Of a stretch of 64,000 nucleotides of DNA, positions 58,444 to 64,000 are shown in pieces (the first letter of the stretch is position 1; each line of letters begins with the position of its first letter). The DNA comes from CALKJP01 sp046299555 (GTDB lineage Bacteria > Bacteroidota > Bacteroidia > JACCXN01). The notes beneath the pieces are model-generated. The model did not search any database. It was not told where the DNA came from and was given only the letters and a program-made list of their open reading frames with translations. Location: positions 160,478 through 224,477 of the forward strand of contig JBKBHS010000004.1 in the NCBI GenBank assembly GCA_046299555.1, given 5' to 3'. Position numbers and translations under genes: made by a program.

Positions 58444-58550
58444 ATACTTAAATATTTAAGATTTAATTTGAATCATTATTTAATCGGGCAAAAATAAAAA
58501 TATTAGCTACATAATCATTATAATTGCTCATAAAACAATAATAATTTAGA

Positions 58551-59618
58551 ATGGTTCAACATACCTACAATGTTATTGGCTTAATGTCAGGAACTTCGCT
58601 CGATGGATTGGATATTGCTTATTGTCGTTTTGTAAAAAATGAAGATACTTGGGAATACATTATTATAGCTGCTCAAACTATTCATTATCCGCCACTTTTA
58701 AAAAAGAATTTGATTACAGCCTCAACTATGAGTGGTTTGGAATTAACAATGTTAGATGCAGAATTGGGTAGATATTTCGGTAACCAAGTTAAAAAGTTTG
58801 TCAAAAAAAATAATTTAAAAAAGCCTGATTTTATCGCTTCACATGGGCATACTATTTTTCATCAACCTCATAAAGGATATACCTTGCAAATAGCTTCCGG
58901 TGCTCACATTGCTGCAAAGGCAGGAATTCCGGTTGTGTGCGATTTCAGAACATTAGATATTGCTATGGGAGGACAAGGTGCACCATTAGTACCCGTAGGT
59001 GATGAATTACTTTTTAATCAATTTGAATATTGTTTAAACTTAGGTGGATTTGCTAATGTTTCGTATAGAAAAAATAAAAAACGAATTGCTTTTGATATTT
59101 GTCCGGTAAATATTATATTAAATGAAATTGCTTCCCGATTGGGCAAAGCATATGATAGAAATGGATTAATTGCTAAAAAAGGAAAAGTAAACGAATTATT
59201 ACTTAAACAGCTAAACAAACTCAATTTTTATAGAAAAAAAGCCCCTAAATCATTAGGTAAAGAATGGTCAGATAAATATGTTTTGCCCTTATTAAATCAA
59301 TCAAAATTAAGTGAAGAAAATTTAATGGCAACTTTTGTAGAGCATATAGCATATCAAATTGCAATAGCTTTAAAAGTAAAAAAAGAAGAAAAGATTTTAA
59401 TTACCGGTGGCGGAGCATATAATGCTTATTTAATTGAACGTATTGCTTATTATACCAAAGCAAAAATTATACTTCCTGATAATAAAATAATTGAATTTAA
59501 AGAAGCATTAATTTTTGCATTTTTAGGCTTGTTGCGTTGGGCCGGAAAAGCAAATACATTAAAATCAGTAACCGGGGCTAAAAAAGATGTATGTAGCGGA
59601 GTTATTTATTTACCTTAA
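58551..59618 (+). CDS. anmK: Anhydro-N-acetylmuramic acid kinase
   Basis: A 355-residue enzyme of peptidoglycan recycling: it phosphorylates and opens 1,6-anhydro-MurNAc to MurNAc-6-phosphate. It has the ASKHA-fold phosphate loop GLMSGTSLDGLD, SHGHTIFHQP, VCDFRTLDIAMGGQGAPLVP, LNLGGFANVSY and LITGGGAYN, all AnmK signatures. Length is standard. No murQ etherase is adjacent. The next gene, a Skp-like chaperone, lies about 60 bases on. Confidence 0.95.
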   Translation: MVQHTYNVIGLMSGTSLDGLDIAYCRFVKNEDTWEYIIIAAQTIHYPPLLKKNLITASTMSGLELTMLDAELGRYFGNQVKKFVKKNNLKKPDFIASHGHTIFHQPHKGYTLQIASGAHIAAKAGIPVVCDFRTLDIAMGGQGAPLVPVGDELLFNQFEYCLNLGGFANVSYRKNKKRIAFDICPVNIILNEIASRLGKAYDRNGLIAKKGKVNELLLKQLNKLNFYRKKAPKSLGKEWSDKYVLPLLNQSKLSEENLMATFVEHIAYQIAIALKVKKEEKILITGGGAYNAYLIERIAYYTKAKIILPDNKIIEFKEALIFAFLGLLRWAGKANTLKSVTGAKKDVCSGVIYLP

Positions 59619-59679
59619 TAATTTAAACCGCAATAAAATGTAAATTCGCAATTCTAAACTTTATAAATTATTTATAATC

Positions 59680-60303
59680 ATGAAAAATTTATCACTTATT
59701 CTTAATCTAATTTTACTTGTAGCTGTTATTGTGCTTTATGTTTTACATTTTCAATTAAAAAAAAATTGCTTATCGGAAAATAATGAGCTTGCATTACAAA
59801 TTGAAACACCTCAAGGGCATATTGTGCCTACCATATATTTTATAAATACCGATACACTTTGGAAAAATTTTGAATATGTAAAAAGAGAAATTGAACAATT
59901 ACAAAAAGAAAAAGCAAAAGCCGAAGGTCAAATTGAAGCCAAAGCCCGTCAATTAGAAAGCGATATAATGGATTTTCAGCAAAAGGTTCAATCCGGCATG
60001 ATTTCAATGGATGATGCAAGAAAAAAAGAAGCTGAATTAATGGACCGTCAACAAAAACTTTATGAATTAAGAGAACAATTAGCAGCGGATTTATTAGAAA
60101 AAGAACAAGCCAAAAACGAAACTTTGCAAAAAGCAATTACCGATTATATTAAAAAATATAATCATAATAAAAACTTTAGTTACGTGCTTGGCTATTCGCA
60201 AGGCGGTGGAATTTTATTTGCCAATGATTCTTTAGATATTACAAAAGAAATATTAGAAGGATTAAATGCCGAATACAATCAAAAAAACATTAAGGCTAAA
60301 TAA
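59680..60303 (+). CDS. OmpH/Skp-family periplasmic chaperone-like protein
   Basis: A 207-residue protein with an N-terminal membrane-spanning or uncleaved signal helix (LILNLILLVAVIVLYVLHF). A beta strand (TIYFINTDTLWKNFEYVKREI) precedes a long coiled coil (about 70-155: QLQKEKAKAEGQIEAKARQL, KKEAELMDRQQKLYELREQL), and a C-terminal strand (NFSYVLGYSQGGGILFAND) follows, which is the Skp/OmpH arrangement. It may hold outer-membrane proteins during transit; it looks anchored rather than soluble. It precedes the TPR-PD40-OmpA gene. Confidence 0.87.
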   Translation: MKNLSLILNLILLVAVIVLYVLHFQLKKNCLSENNELALQIETPQGHIVPTIYFINTDTLWKNFEYVKREIEQLQKEKAKAEGQIEAKARQLESDIMDFQQKVQSGMISMDDARKKEAELMDRQQKLYELREQLAADLLEKEQAKNETLQKAITDYIKKYNHNKNFSYVLGYSQGGGILFANDSLDITKEILEGLNAEYNQKNIKAK

Positions 60304-60361
60304 TTTGTTAAAACAAAAAAACTATTTAATTTTATAGTTTGAAAATCAGATATGTACAAAA

Positions 60362-62425
60362 ATGATTCGATTAAATAAAGCAATACAGTTTATTATTGTA
60401 TTTCATTTACTTTTATATTCAAACGTTTTTGCTTTAGAAGGAAAAGCTTCACTACAACGTAAAGCAAGAAAATATACCTTAAACGGTAAATACGAAGAAG
60501 CCAGAGAGGCCTATAAGCAATTAGTGGAAAAATTTCCCGAAAATCCGGAATATCATTATGAGCTTGGATTAAATTATTTCTATTATACCGATGATCAAAA
60601 AACAGCTTCTATTCCACATTTTCAAAAAGCTTTAAAATTTACCAAAAAGGATACCTTGGGAGAAATTTATTTCCTTTTGGCAGAAGCGCATCATTTAGCA
60701 GGAGACTTTCAAGAAGCTATTGAAAACTATCAACATTTTAAACGTTACATAAAAAATGACAAAGCAGGCGATGAATTATTAAAAGAAATTAATGGTAAAA
60801 TAGCCGAGTGTAACCAAGGCAACGCATTTTCTGTTTCGGCAAATAAATATGTAAAGATTGTAAATTTAGGATCCAACATAAATTCAGTTTATGCCGATTA
60901 TGTACCTGTAGTTTCAGATGACGAAAGTATTTTAATGTTTACCTCCAGACGAAATAAAAATGTTGGAGGTAGAAAAGACTATCGAGATGAAAAATTTTAT
61001 GAAGATATGTTTATTGCCCGTAAAACTGATAAAGGATACTCTAAAGCCGAACAATTTTCTATTGAAGATAAATATGTTGGTTTAGTATTAAATTCTCCAC
61101 GACATGATGCAGTTATTGGACTAAGCCATGATGAGAAAAAACTTTTTACCTATAAAGATGATAAAGTTTTTATATCGGAGTTAAATACAGATGGTAATTG
61201 GACCGGGCCAACTGTATTAAATGAAGCTATAAATCCTAAAAAAGGATATCAACCACATGCATGTTTAACCCCTGATGGAAATACCCTTTATTTTAGTAGC
61301 GAACGTAAAGAAGGAAGAGGTAAGTTAGATTTATATCGTGCTAAAAAACAAAATGATGGCAGTTGGGGAGAAGTTGAAAATTTAGGCGATGTTATCAACA
61401 CTCCTGAAAATGAAGATAGCCCATACATTACACTTGATGGCGAATATTTATATTTCTCATCAAAAGGACATAATACTATTGGTGGTTATGATATTTTTAG
61501 AGCTAAAATTAATCCGGATGGTACTTTTCAAAAACCTGAAAATTTAGGAATTCCAATCAATTCGGGTGCAGACGATATTTTTTATTTACCCAATAAAAAA
61601 GGGAATTCTGCCTATTTTGCATCTTCGCGAAAAGATGGTTTAGGTGATATGGATATATATAAAGCCATTTTTCTTGCTAAACCAAGTTTTACCAATTGTG
61701 AGTTAATTGTAAACAATAAAAGTGTAAAAGGGCATGAAATTAATTTTTTATTCAGCGATACTTTGATTTTAAATAAAGAATATGAACTAAGTGTGAATAC
61801 TCGATTAATCAATTACAATGCAAACGATTATTATTGGAACATAAATGATGGAGAATTGCATGAAGGGCAAACCATAAAATATACTTTTAATAAAAAAGGA
61901 GAACAAGAAATTAAATTAGAGTTGATTGCCGAAAATAATAAAGGAGAATTTGAAGGCTTATGTTTTAGCAAAAAAGTATTAGTAATGGATGAACAAATGA
62001 TAGCAGCTGCAAAAGAAATTGCATTAAAAGGTAATGCTTCAACCGAAGGCTTAAAAGAAGCTGCTTCATTAGATTTAAAACCAATTTATTATGATTTTAA
62101 TAAATTCGACATTAGAAGAGATGCCGCTGAAACATTAGATAAAAATATTGCATTATTAAAAGCTAATCCTAATATAGTTATAAAATTAACCGCACATACC
62201 GACTCGAGAGGTTCTGAAGCATACAATATTAATTTATCTAAAAAAAGAGCAAAAGCTGCACTTGATTACTTAGTTAAGAAAGGAGTGCCTCGTAAGCAGA
62301 TTGTAGCAGTAGTTTCATTAGGAGAACAAGAATTGGTAAATACTTGTACCGATGGAGTAGATTGTTCTGAAGATCAGCATCAGTTAAACCGAAGAACAGA
62401 GTTTAAAGTAATAGGTAAAAAATAA
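60362..62425 (+). CDS. TPR-PD40-PKD-OmpA family protein (PorE-like paralogue)
   Basis: A 687-residue exported protein. The signal peptide ends near SNVFALEG. TPR helices span about 30-145 (YTLNGKYEEAREAYKQL). A PD40 propeller spans about 170-440 (CLTPDGNTLYFSSERKEGRG, TLDGEYLYFSSKGHNTIGGYD). A PKD-like beta domain is at about 445-545 in place of the carboxypeptidase-like domain of the minus-strand paralogues. A complete OmpA domain follows at about 570-687 (IYYDFNKFDIRRDAAETL, LTAHTDSRGSEAYNINLS, QLNRRTEFKV). Porin-associated genes (Skp-like, porQ) flank it, which makes it a candidate for the T9SS peptidoglycan tether. Confidence 0.88.
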   Translation: MIRLNKAIQFIIVFHLLLYSNVFALEGKASLQRKARKYTLNGKYEEAREAYKQLVEKFPENPEYHYELGLNYFYYTDDQKTASIPHFQKALKFTKKDTLGEIYFLLAEAHHLAGDFQEAIENYQHFKRYIKNDKAGDELLKEINGKIAECNQGNAFSVSANKYVKIVNLGSNINSVYADYVPVVSDDESILMFTSRRNKNVGGRKDYRDEKFYEDMFIARKTDKGYSKAEQFSIEDKYVGLVLNSPRHDAVIGLSHDEKKLFTYKDDKVFISELNTDGNWTGPTVLNEAINPKKGYQPHACLTPDGNTLYFSSERKEGRGKLDLYRAKKQNDGSWGEVENLGDVINTPENEDSPYITLDGEYLYFSSKGHNTIGGYDIFRAKINPDGTFQKPENLGIPINSGADDIFYLPNKKGNSAYFASSRKDGLGDMDIYKAIFLAKPSFTNCELIVNNKSVKGHEINFLFSDTLILNKEYELSVNTRLINYNANDYYWNINDGELHEGQTIKYTFNKKGEQEIKLELIAENNKGEFEGLCFSKKVLVMDEQMIAAAKEIALKGNASTEGLKEAASLDLKPIYYDFNKFDIRRDAAETLDKNIALLKANPNIVIKLTAHTDSRGSEAYNINLSKKRAKAALDYLVKKGVPRKQIVAVVSLGEQELVNTCTDGVDCSEDQHQLNRRTEFKVIGKK

Positions 62426-62491
62426 TTTTTAATTAATAGTTTAAAAAATTTTTTTCAACTTGTTATGGATAGTTAGAAATATTTTAAATGC

Positions 62492-62523
62492 AAACTATTA
62501 ATACTATTTTTTATAGTTTTTTT
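62492..62523 (+). terminator. Weak AT-rich hairpin with T run after the TPR-PD40-OmpA gene
   Basis: AAACTAT (62492-62498) pairs with ATAGTTT (62513-62519), followed by T residues to 62523. The stem is AT-rich, so termination efficiency is doubtful. Confidence 0.4.
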
Positions 62524-62576
62524 AAAAAATAATTTAGCTTCAAATTCGTTAAAGTTTATCCATAAATATCCCTACT

Positions 62577-63620
62577 TTGAAAAATTTTTTTTTCACGGTT
62601 TTAGCCCTATTATTTTTTATTAATTCTCAAGCACAGTTTGGGGGACGAAATACCTATGATTTTTTGAACTTACCGGTTTCTGCACGTGTTGCAGCTTTGG
62701 GTGGAAATTCTATTGCTATTAATGATGGTGATATTAATCTGGTACATTTTAATCCAGCTTTGATAAATGGGCAAATGGCGAATAATTTGAACTTAAGCTA
62801 TATCAATTATTTTTCAGATATAGGATTTGGCTATGTAAGTTATTCTAACCGATTTAAGAAGGGATTTTACAATGCGGGTATGCAATATATCAACTACGGA
62901 AAATTTACTAAAGCAGATGCCAATGGAGATATTACCGGTGAATTTACGGCAGGAGAATATGCCTTTAATACAGCCTATGCTCAACAACTGCCTTACCTTG
63001 ATTCAAGCATTAGTGTTGGTGCGAATGTGAAATTTTTATATTCTACATTTGAGCAATATCAATCCTTTGGATTAGCATCCGATTTAGGGGCCATTTATTT
63101 TAATCCGAAATATAAACTGGGACTTGCTTTAACTTTAATGAATGTTGGAACACAGATTTCTACTTTTGACAAAGGAAATAGAGAGCCTTTGCCATTTAAA
63201 GCTCAAATAGGAGTGAGCAAACAGTTTACCAAAGCACCAATACGTTTTAGTTTGGTTTATGAGAATTTACAACGTTTTAATTTAACTTATTTAGATACCA
63301 TAAATGTTAAAACAAACTCAATAACCGGTGAAAAAGAAATTCAAACCATTCCATTTTATGATAAACTTCTAAGACATTTTGTAGTGGGAGCAGAGGTATT
63401 TCCAACTAAAAATTTGTTTTTTAGGGCCGGGTTTAATTATCGCAGAAGACAGGAGTTAAAAGTAACAACACGTCCCGGTACTGTAGGTTTGTCATGGGGT
63501 ATTGGTTTTAGGATTTCAAAATTTCATTTAAGTTACGGAAGGGCTATTTATCATTTAGCAGGGCCATCCAATCATATAACGATTACTACCAATTTATCAT
63601 CTTTCTCAAGATCTAATTAA
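62577..63620 (+). CDS. porQ: Type IX secretion system protein PorQ
   Basis: A 347-residue FadL-like outer-membrane barrel with start codon TTG and a signal peptide ending near INSQAQF. The mature N-terminus GGRNTYDFLNLPVSARVAALGG, then LVHFNPALINGQMANNLNLSYINYFSDIGFGYVSY, is the PorQ signature. PorQ works with PorU and PorZ in the attachment complex that processes and anchors T9SS cargo. The C-terminal strand (NHITITTNLSSFSRSN) closes the barrel. Cargo genes in this window include the subtilases and the 41883 and 63666 genes. Confidence 0.88.
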   Translation: MKNFFFTVLALLFFINSQAQFGGRNTYDFLNLPVSARVAALGGNSIAINDGDINLVHFNPALINGQMANNLNLSYINYFSDIGFGYVSYSNRFKKGFYNAGMQYINYGKFTKADANGDITGEFTAGEYAFNTAYAQQLPYLDSSISVGANVKFLYSTFEQYQSFGLASDLGAIYFNPKYKLGLALTLMNVGTQISTFDKGNREPLPFKAQIGVSKQFTKAPIRFSLVYENLQRFNLTYLDTINVKTNSITGEKEIQTIPFYDKLLRHFVVGAEVFPTKNLFFRAGFNYRRRQELKVTTRPGTVGLSWGIGFRISKFHLSYGRAIYHLAGPSNHITITTNLSSFSRSN

Positions 63621-63636
63621 GTATTGTTTTTAATTT

Positions 63637-63666
63637 AAAAAAGGAGAGCTATTGCTCTCCTTTTTT
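63637..63666. terminator. Bidirectional terminator between porQ and the 63666 gene
   Basis: AAAAAAGGAGAGC (63637-63649) and GCTCTCCTTTTTT (63654-63666) pair perfectly over a TATT loop. It overlaps the last base of the minus-strand stop codon (63668-63666). Confidence 0.88.
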
Positions 63667-64000
63667 TATCTTAATAATTGAAGTGGTCCTTTCTCAATAA
63701 TTTGTTCGCCCCTCGGTGATGTTAATTGAATAATATAAAAGTATGTCCCTTCGCTTACCAGAGTTCCAGATAAGGTTCTACCATTCCAGCCATTATTAAT
63801 ATTGTTTGTTTCAAATAAAACATCGCCCCAACGGTTTAATATTTTCATATTAAAGTTGGTGTATCCGCTGGCAATTACATTAAATACATCATTTATACCA
63901 TCATTATTAGGAGTAAAAACATTTGGCACTAAAAAGCGTTCTTTTACTTCAATATCTTTAATTATAGTATCTCTACATCCTAATGCATTTGTTATAACAA
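63666..64000 (-). CDS. T9SS type B sorting domain (gliding-motility-associated C-terminus), 5' partial
   Basis: The end of a large secreted protein whose start lies beyond the window. The frame is open to base 63998. The upstream part (NALGCRDTIIKDIEV) looks like the end of a PKD-type repeat. The sorting domain begins at FLVPNVFTPNNDGINDVF and continues with KILNRWGDVLFETN, NGWNGRTLSGTLVSEGTYFYII to the end. This is the CHU_C/type B T9SS sorting domain. Such proteins are often very long, with many repeats, and bind the cell surface or adhesins. Separated from porQ by a perfect terminator. Confidence 0.9.
   Translation of the reverse strand, partial: VITNALGCRDTIIKDIEVKERFLVPNVFTPNNDGINDVFNVIASGYTNFNMKILNRWGDVLFETNNINNGWNGRTLSGTLVSEGTYFYIIQLTSPRGEQIIEKGPLQLLR

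Noticed and set aside
62463..62565. Inverted repeat TTATGGATA/TATCCATAA as operator for porQ
   Set aside because: The arms are 9 bases and 85 bases apart in AT-rich sequence; chance cannot be excluded.
1..64000. tRNA, rRNA or riboswitch genes
   Set aside because: All intergenic stretches (the largest about 283 bases at 13308-13590) were read on both strands; none shows a cloverleaf with TTCRA-type loop, rRNA conserved sequence or a known riboswitch core.

Overview
The window comes from a member of the Bacteroidota. It is strongly AT-rich. It encodes type IX secretion (T9SS) parts and cargo: a PorQ homologue, a PorV/PorQ-like barrel, type A and type B C-terminal sorting domains, and four TPR-PD40 envelope proteins. 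Several leaders carry the TTTG/TAnnTTTG promoter of the phylum's primary sigma factor, and most genes lack a Shine-Dalgarno site. The exact lineage cannot be fixed from sequence alone; it looks like an environmental, non-Bacteroides member. No rRNA, tRNA, CRISPR array or prophage was seen.

Layout. 1-7400: end of a CAP-like protein, purK-purE with two outer-membrane proteins, then on the minus strand an M3 oligopeptidase and a DUF5606 protein. 7460-13307 (minus): two tandem secreted subtilases and a stand-alone HsdR_N-type nuclease. 13591-16586: a TonB-dependent receptor and a small membrane protein. 16617-21403: a defence/mobile patch with a single-chain Eco57I-like restriction-modification enzyme, a REP-associated tyrosine transposase with its hairpins, and a membrane protein. 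21673-26578 (minus): HDAC-like hydrolase, biotin synthase, UvrA. 26680-28832: an ECF sigma factor and a dimethylformamidase-like lipoprotein. 28914-39255 (minus): exonuclease, three paralogous TPR-PD40 proteins, an FtsB/DivIC protein, release factor 3 and an RNA m5C methyltransferase. 39330-41886: a selenium operon mnmH-selD-msrB. 41883-48984: a T9SS cargo protein, a TlpA-like thioredoxin, a Sco protein, a patatin with an outer-membrane barrel, and a large helical-repeat protein. 49198-52255: a very AT-rich cluster of small secreted proteins with a structured RNA-like element and a lipoprotein gene whose second codon is TAG. 52437-57179: mtaB, then lgt with an inositol-phosphatase-like gene, yqaA and a DUF481 protein. 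57304-64000: acyl-CoA dehydrogenase, anmK, Skp/OmpH-like protein, a TPR-PD40-OmpA protein, porQ and the end of a type-B T9SS cargo protein.

Functional themes. T9SS cargo (two subtilases, the 41883 protein and the 63666 protein) sits in the same window as PorQ and PorE-like proteins. Selenophosphate made by SelD would feed MnmH for tRNA 2-selenouridine; no selA, selB or in-frame UGA selenoprotein is visible.

The strongest unexplained signals are three. (1) Three intergenic spacers (13351-13580, 21396-21668, 53804-54016), all in the same orientation, share an ordered build: the word AGTCRTAAGT (paired 14 bases apart in two of them), then an exact 8-base-period array, then a second array of period 10 or 8. 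(2) The 49198-52255 secreted cluster holds a three-stem element and an ATG-TAG lipoprotein. (3) The TPR-PD40 paralogues differ in how, or whether, they can still bind peptidoglycan.
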